A program made the translations under genes and the position numbers. Below, in pieces: positions 36,033 to 44,380 of a stretch of DNA of 64,000 nt; positions within the stretch are counted from its first letter, which is position 1, and every line of letters begins with the position of its first letter. Below the pieces are notes generated by a model that searched no databases, was not told the origin of the DNA, and worked only from the letters and a program-made list of their open reading frames with translations. The stretch lies in contig JADKDM010000033.1 of assembly GCA_016714565.1 (NCBI GenBank), positions 1 to 64,000 of the forward strand, written 5' to 3'. Origin of the DNA: Candidatus Villigracilis propinquus (GTDB taxonomy: Bacteria; Chloroflexota; Anaerolineae; Anaerolineales; Villigracilaceae).

Positions 36033-37280
36033 TTACAACTCTCTTAATCTTCGTTCAAGGAACTCTCGCTCAGATTTCTGCTGGCTTAATAACAGTGCCC
36101 GTTCATAGGAGGCACGAGCCTCTGCTGTTTTCCCGAGGCGGCGACATAGATCTGCATGTGCAGAATGGATGAAATGATACTCGTTGAGGTCACCCCGTGC
36201 GAGAATGGATTCGATGATCTCCAGACCGGCCGCAGGGCCATCGCGCATGGCGACGGCTACTGCACGGTTCAATTCAATAATGGGGGATGGGTCTGCCTGG
36301 ATCAAAATATCGTACAAGGCAACGATCTGATTCCAATCTGTTGCATCCGCAGTGGATGCCCGTGCATGGACGGCTGCGATCGCGGCTTGAATGGTGTATG
36401 GGCCGAATCGGTGCGAGGCGAGTGCCTGTTGGATCAAGCTCAGGCCTTCGGTGATTTGAGCGCGATCCCACAGCGAACGATCCTGCTCATTGAGCAGAAT
36501 CAGCTCTCCCGTCGGTGAGACGCGCGCGGCCCGCCGCGATTCCTGTAATAACATCAAGGCCAGCAATCCAATAGCTTCGGGTTCCGCTAACAACTCCACC
36601 AAAAGCCTTCCAAGCCGGATGGCTTCGCTGGAAAGATCGTGACGGGTGAGGGATGCCCCGAAAGATGCGGAATAGCCTTCATTGAAAACCAGATAAATGA
36701 CATGCAAAACAGAATCAAGCCGATCCGGCAGATCAGCATGCGATGGCACTTCGTAGGGAATGCGTGCATCACGGATCTTTGCCTTTGCGCGCACGATGCG
36801 CTGCGCGATGGTCGGTGGGGGAGTGAGAAACGCGTGCGCGATCTCTTCGGTGGTGAAGCCGCAAACGGTACGCAGGGTTAATGCGATCTGCGCATCTGGA
36901 GATAAGGCCGGGTGGCAGCAGGTGAAGATCAAACGCAGGCGTTCATCTTCGATATCTTCATCCTCTGTTTCAAATGGATTTTCCGTGGTTGGCCCCAATT
37001 CATTAGCGATCTGTGCAAGGGAGGAGTCGAAGCGCGCGCGGCGGCGGATGTTATCGATGGCTTTGAAGCGTCCCACCGAAACCAGCCATGCCCGTGGATT
37101 TTTCGGCACGCCTTCGCGTGCCCATTGCTCCAATGCAGTGGTAAAGGCTTCATGCAAGGCTTCTTCCGCAAGGTCAAAATCCCCCAGCAAACGAATTAAC
37201 GTAGCGAGGACGCGGCGTGATTCAAGGCGATAGATTTCATCGATCGTCTCGCGTAGTGTTTTGCTCACGTCCTCGCTCAT
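36033..37280 (-). CDS. ECF42-group RNA polymerase sigma factor with C-terminal TPR-like extension
   Basis: A 415-residue sigma factor. The start at 37280 (MSEDVSKTL) is preferred because the upstream gene ends at 37289. Region 2 covers ~10-80 (ESRRVLATLIRLLGDFDLAEEALHEAF begins it, shown here only as the landmark DFDLAEEALHEAF, then PKNPRAWLVSVGRFKAID). Region 4 is near 110-165 (LSPDAQIALTLRTVCGF, TTEEIAHAFL, PTIAQRIVRAKAKI). A long C-terminal domain with RLDSVLHVIYLVFNEGYSAS and tetratricopeptide-like helices identifies the ECF42 group. ECF42 factors are known to sit beside DGPF/YCII proteins and to lack an anti-sigma factor; two DGPF genes are present just upstream. It probably drives the two promoters at 38987 and 39409. 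Confidence 0.9.
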   Translation of the reverse strand: MSEDVSKTLRETIDEIYRLESRRVLATLIRLLGDFDLAEEALHEAFTTALEQWAREGVPKNPRAWLVSVGRFKAIDNIRRRARFDSSLAQIANELGPTTENPFETEDEDIEDERLRLIFTCCHPALSPDAQIALTLRTVCGFTTEEIAHAFLTPPPTIAQRIVRAKAKIRDARIPYEVPSHADLPDRLDSVLHVIYLVFNEGYSASFGASLTRHDLSSEAIRLGRLLVELLAEPEAIGLLALMLLQESRRAARVSPTGELILLNEQDRSLWDRAQITEGLSLIQQALASHRFGPYTIQAAIAAVHARASTADATDWNQIVALYDILIQADPSPIIELNRAVAVAMRDGPAAGLEIIESILARGDLNEYHFIHSAHADLCRRLGKTAEARASYERALLLSQQKSEREFLERRLREL

Positions 37281-37288
37281 GCTCAAAT

Positions 37289-37777
37289 TCAGGCTGTTAG
37301 AAAAGCCAGCTCGGTTTCCCATTTGGTCATATCGGGTTCAATCACCGGGTCGGAGTAATACCATTCCACACGCCCGCCCCAGCGTTCACCGTTCATCTTC
37401 CATTGGATGTTATTCTTTTCCGCCCAGGCCAATAGGTTTGCTGTGGCTTCTTCGAGTTCGGCAGGATGCCCCGTGTGCAGCATCACGGCATAACGCCCGG
37501 CAGGCAAAATGTCCGCGATGATCTGCCCATCCCCTTTGATGGGGGAAGCAACGGGCACAGCCACATCGATCTCAAGTTTCTTATCCATCTCCACAACGTT
37601 ATAGCGCCAGAATACTGCGCCCGATGGTTGGATTCCTTTTTCGGCAAGCCAGGCAAAGACATCGTCGCTCAGGGGAGGCAGGGTGGGGCCGATCTCAGCC
37701 ATGCTGACGAGTTTGCGGATCGCTACATAATGTTGTTCATTGCGATCCACGAGTTTGGGTTCTGTAATGTTGATCAT
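37289..37777 (-). CDS. GyrI-like small-molecule-binding domain protein
   Basis: A 162-residue stand-alone effector-binding domain of the GyrI/AraC-effector type. It starts with EPKLVDRNEQHYVAIRKLVS. The motif VDVAVPV (here IDVAVPVASP) and the PAGRYAVMLHTGHPAELEEA region are the hallmark of the SHS2 repeat fold that binds hydrophobic small molecules, and the C-terminus has WGGRVEWYYSDP. It has no DNA-binding domain. The start is supported by AAGGAGAAAAC. It lies eight bases upstream of the ECF42 gene and could sense the inducing compound or sequester or convert it; that is inference. Confidence 0.85.
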   Translation of the reverse strand: MINITEPKLVDRNEQHYVAIRKLVSMAEIGPTLPPLSDDVFAWLAEKGIQPSGAVFWRYNVVEMDKKLEIDVAVPVASPIKGDGQIIADILPAGRYAVMLHTGHPAELEEATANLLAWAEKNNIQWKMNGERWGGRVEWYYSDPVIEPDMTKWETELAFLTA

Positions 37778-37794
37778 GTTTTCTCCTTGTTATT

Positions 37795-38580
37795 TTAATC
37801 GACGAGTGCGCCGCAGGTTAAGTTCGCGACCGAGGCGGTCATGGCGCTGGCACCGTCCGAAGCCATAAATGCCGCGACGTTTGCGATCTCCGCCATCCAC
37901 GGCATGCGCTTGAGCATGGATCCACGTGCCGCATACGCATGGAATTCGTCAAAGGTCATGCCGGCATTTTTTGCATGAATACTTAAGGCTTCATGCACGC
38001 CGGGTGCATCCGGCGACCCTGCCGAGCGCAGACAGATCACCCGCACGCCATCCTGTCCCACTTCCACGGCAACCTGGCGGCACATGGCTTCGATGGTGGC
38101 ACACGCAACGCCGAACCCGCCGGAATAGGAGGAAGGCATGCGCGCTACATTTGCAGTCAGCGCGAGGATCACGCCTGATTTTTGTTTTGTCATATGCCGC
38201 GCTGCAGCGGTCATCGTCAAAAATTGGGTTTGCAGAGCAGTAGTGGGTGAGATTAAAAACTCATCCAGAGTCATATCCACAAGCAGGGTGCCCTGTTCAT
38301 CTGCCAGGCTGATCAAGTTGAAGGAGACATCCAAGCTGCCGGCCTTTTTGACCACGTCCGCCGCATGCTTCTCCACCGACTCTTGATCCAACGCATCCAT
38401 TTCCGCGACTTCAGCTGATCCACCCAAAGCGGCAATTTCCTTCGCTACGGCTTCGAGTTTCGCCAATGTGCGGCCTGCGAGAAAAAGGTTCGCGCCTTCG
38501 CGTGCAAACGTATGAGCCATGGTTCCGCCGATCGCGCCGCCTGCACCGTAAATGATCACATTTTTATTCTTAAGCATCAT
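37795..38580 (-). CDS. SDR-fold protein lacking the canonical Tyr-Lys pair
   Basis: A 261-residue short-chain dehydrogenase-fold protein. The cofactor loop is IIYGAGGAIGGTMA, and AGRT after strand 2 suggests NADP(H). However, the region that should hold YxxxK reads SYSGGFGVACATIEAM, without a Tyr-Lys pair at the usual spacing, and the catalytic Ser position is LTANVA. The rest of the fold, including the C-terminal EIANVAAFMASDGASAMTAS, is normal. It is probably a specialised or inactive SDR. It starts six bases after the DGPF gene and precedes the GyrI-like gene, so it belongs to the ECF42 operon. The first of two adjacent ATGs is used. Confidence 0.85.
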   Translation of the reverse strand: MMLKNKNVIIYGAGGAIGGTMAHTFAREGANLFLAGRTLAKLEAVAKEIAALGGSAEVAEMDALDQESVEKHAADVVKKAGSLDVSFNLISLADEQGTLLVDMTLDEFLISPTTALQTQFLTMTAAARHMTKQKSGVILALTANVARMPSSYSGGFGVACATIEAMCRQVAVEVGQDGVRVICLRSAGSPDAPGVHEALSIHAKNAGMTFDEFHAYAARGSMLKRMPWMAEIANVAAFMASDGASAMTASVANLTCGALVD

Positions 38581-38586
38581 GATGGC

Positions 38587-38943
38587 CTACTTCTTTTCCA
38601 ATTCCCAGATCGGGCGGACTTCAATGCCACCGAAACGGGCAAGCGGAATTTTTGCAGCGACCTGAATGGCATCGTTCAAGTCTCTGGCTTCGATCAGGAT
38701 GAAGCCGCCCAGTTGTTCCTTGGTCTCCGTGAATGGACCATCGGTGGTGGAGATCTTCCCGTTACGCATTCGCACGGTCACGGCAGATTTTACAGACTCA
38801 AGTGCCTCTGCAGCGATGAAATGGCCGCTGCGCTGAAGCTCTTCGTCATAAGCCAGTGACTCATTGTCAAAGGCGATCTTTTCAGTCTCCGACATTTTGT
38901 CGAGTACCGTCCCATCAAAATAAACCAGACATAGATATTTCAT
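38587..38943 (-). CDS. DGPF/YCII-domain protein (ECF42-associated)
   Basis: A 118-residue protein with the YCII-related ferredoxin-like fold. The namesake motif is TTDGPFTETKEQLGGF (about residues 66-81), and the N-terminus is MKYLCLVYFDG. DGPF proteins are the constant partners of ECF42 sigma factors (known association), with no proven biochemical role. The start follows AAAGGAG. It is first in the operon DGPF-SDR-GyrI-ECF42, and its promoter region carries the TGTCGA-N17-CGAC element. It is about 60 percent similar by eye to the second DGPF protein upstream. Confidence 0.92.
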   Translation of the reverse strand: MKYLCLVYFDGTVLDKMSETEKIAFDNESLAYDEELQRSGHFIAAEALESVKSAVTVRMRNGKISTTDGPFTETKEQLGGFILIEARDLNDAIQVAAKIPLARFGGIEVRPIWELEKK

Positions 38944-38986
38944 TGTGTGCTCCTTTAAGTAGAGTTGCGCTTGCTTTCATGGAATA

Positions 38987-39013
38987 GTCGTTTGGTAAAA
39001 CCCAAAATCGACA
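38987..39013 (-). promoter_or_regulatory. candidate ECF42 promoter 1
   Basis: On the minus strand the sequence reads TGTCGA (39008-39013), 17 bases, then CGAC (38987-38990) followed by TATTCCATG. The same arrangement with the same spacing precedes the other DGPF gene. TGTCGA-type -35 elements are reported for ECF42 regulons (recalled, not checked). Confidence 0.7.
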
Positions 39014-39028
39014 ATCTGGAAAAATTGC

Positions 39029-39385
39029 CTACTTCTTCTCAAATTCGTAAACGCGGCGGACTTGAATAAACCCCATGCGGGCGGAGGGAATCCCGGCAGC
39101 GACCTGGACCGCTTCCTCCATATCCTTTGCTTCGATCAGCACAAATCCGCCCAATAGCTCCTTCGTCTCTGCAAAAGGGCCATCTGTAATGGATATCTTC
39201 CCGTTTCGGACACGCACAGTCGTGGCGGTTTCCACGGGTTGCAGAGCTTGTGCAATGAGCCAGTGCCCGCTTTGTCGCAGGGTTTCGTCATAGTCGAGAT
39301 GCTCATTCACGAGATCCTGTGCTTCGGTCTCGGTTTGCGGCCCCAGTCCGCTCGGTTCTTCATAGACAAGACATGCAAATTTCAT
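39029..39385 (-). CDS. DGPF/YCII-domain protein (ECF42-associated), second copy
   Basis: A 118-residue YCII-fold protein with the motif ITDGPFAETKELLGGF (about residues 66-81). The start at 39385 is chosen because AAGGAG lies six bases before it; an extra ATG immediately upstream would leave too little spacing. The same frame stays open far upstream to 39772, but that part is a remnant of another gene (YifB-like), not part of this protein. It is a paralogue of the DGPF protein at 38587, separated by 85 bases that contain promoter 1, so each copy has its own promoter. Role unknown beyond the ECF42 link. Confidence 0.9.
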   Translation of the reverse strand: MKFACLVYEEPSGLGPQTETEAQDLVNEHLDYDETLRQSGHWLIAQALQPVETATTVRVRNGKISITDGPFAETKELLGGFVLIEAKDMEEAVQVAAGIPSARMGFIQVRRVYEFEKK

Positions 39386-39408
39386 CATAGACTCCTTTTT
39401 ATTGAATA

Positions 39409-39435
39409 GTCGTTTGAGAAGGTTTGAAATCGACA
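39409..39435 (-). promoter_or_regulatory. candidate ECF42 promoter 2
   Basis: Minus strand: TGTCGA (39430-39435), 17 bases, CGAC (39409-39412), then TATTCAATAA and the AAGGAG of the DGPF gene. It shares TTGTCGATTT and CAAACGACTATTC blocks with promoter 1, while the bases between differ. Confidence 0.7.
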
Positions 39436-39474
39436 AAATATCAGTTGGAAAACTGAACTGGTGTGAAGGATAAC

Positions 39475-39772
39475 GGAAAATAATGCAATTGAGTGAAAAT
39501 CGACTGGTATTTTGCTGCTTTTGTAAACGGAATTGCACTCTGCTGTGCATATCTCTGGAAGTTGGCACGCGTTTGCGGGTGGCTTCGCCTGATTCGCACA
39601 GCCTAGCGCTGCTGAGTTTTCCGTAATTAACTCTCTGAACTTCAATGTGAATATCGATGCGGTCGAGCAGGGCCGGACATTCGCTTTTGATATTTGGTGA
39701 CCATGGCGGGGGCACAGGTCTACAGAGTTGGAGAGAGTTGCCGTAGTAACCGCAAGCATAGGGTGTATACAA
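39475..39772 (-). pseudogene. YifB/ComM-like Mg-chelatase-type ATPase, internal fragment
   Basis: The minus-strand translation contains CGYYGNSLQLCRPVP, then CPALLDRIDIHIEVQRVNYG and LCESGEATRKRV, which align with the cysteine-containing loop and the LLDRIDIHIEVPRV block of YifB/ComM family AAA+ proteins (about residues 370-460 of ~510). Neither the Walker motifs nor the C-terminus is present. The sequence before and after does not continue the family, so it is a relic. A C-terminal piece of the same family lies at 53284-53425 on the same strand. Confidence 0.75.
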
Positions 39773-39956
39773 TTGGACATATTTTTATGCTATATCAAAA
39801 TCTAAAATGGGTTGATAATAGAGCTTCAAGGATGCGCCGAACTGCTCCTCCGCATCCGTTGCTTTTTTCTCTTTCCATTACTGGGCTGGCAGATTTTAAA
39901 TTTCCGCCATAGCAACCTGTATAGAGTAAAATGTTTAAGGTTGCGGAGAATAAAAT

Positions 39957-41531
39957 ATGTCCTACAAAGTTTTTTTTGTTGAAGATGAAATTATTACTCG
40001 CGAAGGAATTCGCGATAATGTGGATTGGCAGGCAAGCGGTTTTGAATTTTGCGGCGAAGCGGCTGACGGTGAAATGGCTCTGCCACTTTTGCGTACAGTT
40101 CAACCTGACGTGCTCATAACTGACATTAAGATGCCGTTTATGGATGGTCTACAGTTGAGCAAAATCGTGCGAGAACGTATGCCGTGGGTGAAAATTGTAA
40201 TTCTCAGCGGTCATGACGAATTTGAATATGCTCAGGAAGCGATCAATCTGGGGGTTACAGATTATCTATTAAAGCCTGTTACGGTCCAAAAGCTGCAAAA
40301 TGTTCTTCAAAAACTTACCACGCAATTGGAACAGGAAAAAAGAGACAAGGATAAACTGAAACGACTTCAGGAACAGGTGGAGGAAAACCAGGCGATTCTT
40401 CGCGAGAGATTTTTGTTTAAGCTGGTTGTGGGTGCAATTTCTCCGACAGAAGCCATTGAGAGAGGACAAAATCTGGGTATTGACCTGATTGCCAGATGTT
40501 ATTTGATCGTAATTCTTAAAATTGCGCTGGGCGATCGTACAGAACAGTATGACTACGATGAACACCAGCAGATTCAATCTGCCGTCATCGACTTGGCCGA
40601 AAAAAATCCAGATGTTTTTGTGCTGAAAAGAGACTGGGGCGACTTGATCTTAATGATGAAGGGCAATACACCGGAGTATCTGGAAGAGGAACGCGATTTG
40701 CTTCTGGAAGAAATCAAGCAGTCGGTTGCAGAAACCCGCTACAAGGCATCCATAGGAGTAGGGGCCTCCAAAAATCAAATTGCCGATATCTACCAATCCT
40801 TTGTAGAGGCTCTGGTGAATATGGAGTATGCCACCGGCGAAAATAAATCTGAGTTGAACCAGGCCATCGAGCGGGCGGAATTGCTCAAAGTGGATAAACT
40901 CGCAGTTGAAAATTATCTGCGGCATGGCGTGAAAGACGGCTATAACGAATTCTTCAACTCCTATATTCGGCCTTTGGGTGAAGCTGCTTTAAAATCTAAC
41001 TTGATCAAGAATTATATTTTCATGGATGTCGTTCTGGCTACTGCAAAATTAGTGAACGATCTGGGTGGCGATATTGACAATGTGATCCCGGAGCTAAACT
41101 CCATTGAAATGACCATGTCATCCATCAAAACGATCGATCAGTTGCAGGAGCAGGCTCGTAAAATTCTATCCAGCGCAATTGCCTATCGTGACAGCAAACC
41201 TAACGGGCAATATAAAAACCTGATCCGCCAGGCGAAAGAATATATCGAGCGCCATTACACAAACCCCGACCTTACCCTTAACGATGTGGCTTCACAGGCA
41301 AACTTGAGCGCCAGTCACTTCAGCGTTGTATTCAGCCAGGAAACCCATCAAACATTCAAAGAATACCTGACCGAGATACGTATTAATAAAGCAAAAGAAT
41401 TACTACGCATGACGGCATTAAGGTCAGCTGATATTGCCTATCAGGTGGGTTATAACGACCCGCATTATTTCAGCTCGGTTTTCAAAAAAAATACCGGTTT
41501 CTCGCCCATCGAATTTCGATCACAAATTTAG
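39957..41531 (+). CDS. YesN-type response regulator with AraC-family DNA-binding domain
   Basis: A 524-residue regulator. The receiver domain (1-120) has acidic VEDE, the phospho-acceptor Asp in LITDIKMPFMDG (near 56), and Lys in DYLLKPVT. A long middle region of coiled and alpha/beta character follows. The AraC helix-turn-helix pair is at about 425-522 (YTNPDLTLNDVASQANLS, HFSVVFSQETHQTFKEYL, ADIAYQVGYNDPHYFSSVF). It is cotranscribed with a LytS/YesM-type histidine kinase starting 22 bases later and a sugar-binding protein, the common carbohydrate-sensing arrangement. It probably activates sugar uptake or degradation genes nearby. The start follows TTGCGGAGAATAAAAT. Confidence 0.92.
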   Translation: MSYKVFFVEDEIITREGIRDNVDWQASGFEFCGEAADGEMALPLLRTVQPDVLITDIKMPFMDGLQLSKIVRERMPWVKIVILSGHDEFEYAQEAINLGVTDYLLKPVTVQKLQNVLQKLTTQLEQEKRDKDKLKRLQEQVEENQAILRERFLFKLVVGAISPTEAIERGQNLGIDLIARCYLIVILKIALGDRTEQYDYDEHQQIQSAVIDLAEKNPDVFVLKRDWGDLILMMKGNTPEYLEEERDLLLEEIKQSVAETRYKASIGVGASKNQIADIYQSFVEALVNMEYATGENKSELNQAIERAELLKVDKLAVENYLRHGVKDGYNEFFNSYIRPLGEAALKSNLIKNYIFMDVVLATAKLVNDLGGDIDNVIPELNSIEMTMSSIKTIDQLQEQARKILSSAIAYRDSKPNGQYKNLIRQAKEYIERHYTNPDLTLNDVASQANLSASHFSVVFSQETHQTFKEYLTEIRINKAKELLRMTALRSADIAYQVGYNDPHYFSSVFKKNTGFSPIEFRSQI

Positions 41532-41552
41532 AACCTTTCACAGGAGAACACT

Positions 41553-43138
41553 GTGGCTCAAAAAACAGCGGTGCCTGGTTTCAGGCAATTTTTGACCAGA
41601 ATAAGTGCCCGGGCAAATTCAACCAGTAAATTCCCACTCAAAATCGTGGGGCGGCTGGCTGATTTTCTTGCCGGGGTTAATCTATCCATCCGTGTAAAGA
41701 TTCTTGTTGCGCTTTGTATTGTCATCTTTCTGATGGGAACCACTAACATTGTGTCCATGCTGCAAGTGCTGAACTATAGCCGCCAGTATGATGCCATTAT
41801 CACCAACATTACCACTGCCAACAGCATCAGCGGCAGCATCAAGCTGGATATTGATAACGAAATGTGGAAAATCGTATCTGGGAAGGTCAAATTTTCCGAT
41901 GGGAAACAATACGAGATCATTGATAATGTAAACACCAAAGTGCGTTGGATGATGGATAATACGGATTCGCAGCGAGCGAAGGTAAAGTTGGATTTGATCC
42001 TCCGCACATTGCAATCGCTGGAGGAATATGTCAACCAGATGGGGGACATAATTGCGAACAATAGTACTGCTGCCGAAAACGAAGCTGTCTTGGAGAATAT
42101 CCGTTTCGCAACTTCAGTAATGGAAGAGGTGGTTCAGAATTATGTTCTGTACGAGGTGAATCGCACAGAAAGCCAGTATCAATTAATGCGCGAAAGCTAT
42201 GTGCGCTGGCAAATCTTTTCCATCATTTTGATCTTCAGCGCTGTGGGCTTTTCAGTAGTGGCTGCCTGGAGTTTATCCAGAAGCATTTACACCCCCATCA
42301 AAAAACTGCATGATGTCACCACCACCATCACCAAAAATGACCTGCAAGCATTAATGACCAGCGACAATGTGGACGAGATCACCGAGCTGGGCATGAGTTT
42401 CAACATCATGATCGGCAAGATCAAAGAATTGTTGGATTCTAAGATCAAGGAACAGGAAAATCTCAAGAAGGCCGAACTGCGCGCGCTTCAGGCGCAGATC
42501 AATCCCCATTTTCTGTACAACACCTTGGATACGATCATCTGGATGGCCGAATCCAAGAAGACTGACCAGGTGGTGAAAATCGTCACTGCATTATCAAACT
42601 TCTTTCGCATCAGCCTGAGCAAAGGCATGGACTGGATCACAATTGGGGAAGAGGTGGAACGCATCAGAAGTTATCTGACTATTCAGAAGATGCGTTATCG
42701 GGATATTCTGGATTTCAAGATCGATGTGGAAGAAGATGTAGCCGAGAACACGATCCTGAAACTGCTTCTTCAACCGCTGGTGGAAAATGCCTGTATCACG
42801 GCATTAAAAACAAACGACAGCGCGGCATGATCCATGTGCGTGCCAGACGCAAGGGCGAGAACGAAATCCTTCTTGAAGTGGAAGATGATGGCATTGGGTT
42901 TACGCCCGAGAAACTAAATCAACTCCGTGCTGAGTTGGATGAAGATCAGGGTGATATCAAACTGGAAAGCGGCTTTGGGCTTGGTAATGTTAATAAACGC
43001 ATCAGGTTATATTATGGCGAACCGTATGGGCTATCAGTTCAAAGTGAATATACGAGCGGCACTTGTGTAACCCTGGTGATCCCAGCCAAAATAGAGGCAG
43101 CTCCCCAAAGGGAAGACCCTGTCAACGGTCAGGATTAA
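41553..43138 (+). CDS. YesM-type sensor histidine kinase, frameshifted near 42795
   Basis: A membrane sensor kinase of about 528 residues. The GTG start follows AGGAGAACACT. Helix 1 is ILVALCIVIFLMGTTNIVSM (~50-70), followed by a ~150-residue external domain. Helix 2 is IFSIILIFSAVGFSVVAAWS (~224-243), then HAMP (SIYTPIKKLHDVT). The His_kinase domain has the phospho-acceptor in LQAQINPHFLYNTLD (His ~319). The frame slips one base near 42795: the continuous reading is VENAIYHGIKN-like (YHGIKNKRQRGMIHV), followed by VEDDGIGFTPEKLNQL and GFGLGNVNKRIRLYYG (ATP-binding N, G1, G2). Without correction the kinase would lose its ATPase half, so an assembly indel is likely. It is paired with the YesN regulator upstream and the binding protein downstream. 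Confidence 0.9.
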
Positions 43139-43172
43139 GAACCGTTACAGGAAGTTTCGAGGAGCATTTTTG

Positions 43173-44180
43173 ATGAAGATTTCACACATCCTGATTTTAT
43201 GTACGATTTTCGCTTCCGGTTTTGGACCTGTGGCCTGTGTTCAACAACCCGATTCATTATCTACTCTGCTGCCTGATTCCAATTCAAATGCAAGGCTTGA
43301 GAAAAATTATGAAGACCTGATCGTCGGCTATGCTCAACTGGGAGCCGAAAGCGAATGGCGTGCTGCAAACACCATCTCCATAAAAGAAACGGCCGAACAA
43401 TTGGGTGTGGAACTGCGTTTCCTGGATGCACAGCAAAAACAGGAAAACCAGATCGAGGCAGTGCGTAAATTCATCATCCAAAAAGTGGATGTCATTGGGA
43501 TCTCTCCCATTGTCGAAACAGGCTGGGATGAGGTTTTTCAGGAAGCAAAAGATGCGGGTATTCCCATCATCCTTGTAGATCGGCGCGCGGACGTGCCTGA
43601 AGATTTTTACGTCTCTTATCTCGGTTCAGATTTTCTGGAAGAAGGCCGCAAGGCGGCACGCATTATGGCAGAGCTAGTAAACGAGAAGGCAAGCATTGTC
43701 GAGTTGGTGGGTACCCTCGGGTCGGCTCCTGCAAATGACCGCTATACAGGTTTTCGAGAAGTGCTAAAAGGTTATCCGCAGATGCACATCATTGATTCGG
43801 AGTCCGGTGATTTTACGCGCGCCCGGGGCCGAGAAGTGATGAGTGCATTCTTGATAAAATACGGCAACCAAATCACTGCAGTATATGCCCATAATGACGA
43901 TATGGCACTGGGTGCCATTGAAGCCATTGAAGAGTATGGACTCAAGCCAGGGGTAGATATCAAGATCGTCTCCATAGATGCCGCGCGAGGTGCGTTCGAA
44001 GCGATGATCGCTGGTAAATTAAATGCCACGGTCGAGTGCAACCCCTTGCTGGGTCCGCAATTTTTCGAACTTGCCCTGAAAGTGGTCAATGGTCAGCCTA
44101 TTCCCAAATGGGTACCCTCCATCGAGGGTGTTTTCTTCCCTGAAGATGCCAGCGAGATCTTGCCCACCCGCAAATATTGA
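43173..44180 (+). CDS. YtfQ-like sugar-binding lipoprotein linked to the two-component system
   Basis: A 335-residue periplasmic-binding protein. The ATG at 43173 is preferred over the TTG before it. The signal peptide ends in a lipobox-like PVAC (Cys ~27). The mature part matches the YtfQ galactofuranose-binding group: VGYAQLGAESEWRAANT, QLGVELRFLDAQQKQENQ, ISPIVETGWDEVFQEAKDAG, ILVDRRADV, YLGSDFLEEGRKAA, YAHNDDMALGAIEAIEEYG, ECNPLLGPQFFELA. It directly follows the sensor kinase, has no permease of its own, and ends in a terminator. It most likely presents ligand to the kinase's external domain, or shares the importer at 46764-50955. Confidence 0.9.
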   Translation: MKISHILILCTIFASGFGPVACVQQPDSLSTLLPDSNSNARLEKNYEDLIVGYAQLGAESEWRAANTISIKETAEQLGVELRFLDAQQKQENQIEAVRKFIIQKVDVIGISPIVETGWDEVFQEAKDAGIPIILVDRRADVPEDFYVSYLGSDFLEEGRKAARIMAELVNEKASIVELVGTLGSAPANDRYTGFREVLKGYPQMHIIDSESGDFTRARGREVMSAFLIKYGNQITAVYAHNDDMALGAIEAIEEYGLKPGVDIKIVSIDAARGAFEAMIAGKLNATVECNPLLGPQFFELALKVVNGQPIPKWVPSIEGVFFPEDASEILPTRKY

Positions 44181-44228
44181 GAGCCCTCTAAAAAAACGCT
44201 TAAATCGAAAGAAAATTAACTCTTTTCG

Positions 44229-44266
44229 AAAAAAATCTGCCATCGGACAAGATGGCAGATTTTTTT
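44229..44266 (+). terminator. intrinsic terminator
   Basis: Stem AAAAAAATCTGCCATC (44229-44244) with GATGGCAGATTTTTT (44251-44266) and a six-base loop, ending in a T run. It closes the YesN/YesM/binding-protein transcript. Confidence 0.92.
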
Positions 44267-44340
44267 ATTTTGGCGAACCATAAAAAATCAACTTCTTCCA
44301 AATAAGAAACTATGGAGATTGGTACCCAAAGGGGTTATTC

Positions 44341-44365
44341 TGTTATCAACATGTTATCGATAACA
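44341..44365. promoter_or_regulatory. LacI-type operator, likely autoregulatory
   Basis: TGTTATCGATAACA (44352-44365) is a perfect 14-bp palindrome with the central CG step typical of LacI-family operators. An extra half site TGTTATC lies at 44341-44347. It is 16 bases before the lacI-family gene start, a position expected for self-repression. I found no second copy before the binding-protein gene at 45656. Confidence 0.75.
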
Positions 44366-44380
44366 CAATAGGACAGTCAC

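Noticed and set aside
39386..39772. N-terminal extension of the second DGPF protein
   Set aside because: The extension is a YifB-like relic in the same frame and lies upstream of a good Shine-Dalgarno site and the candidate promoter.
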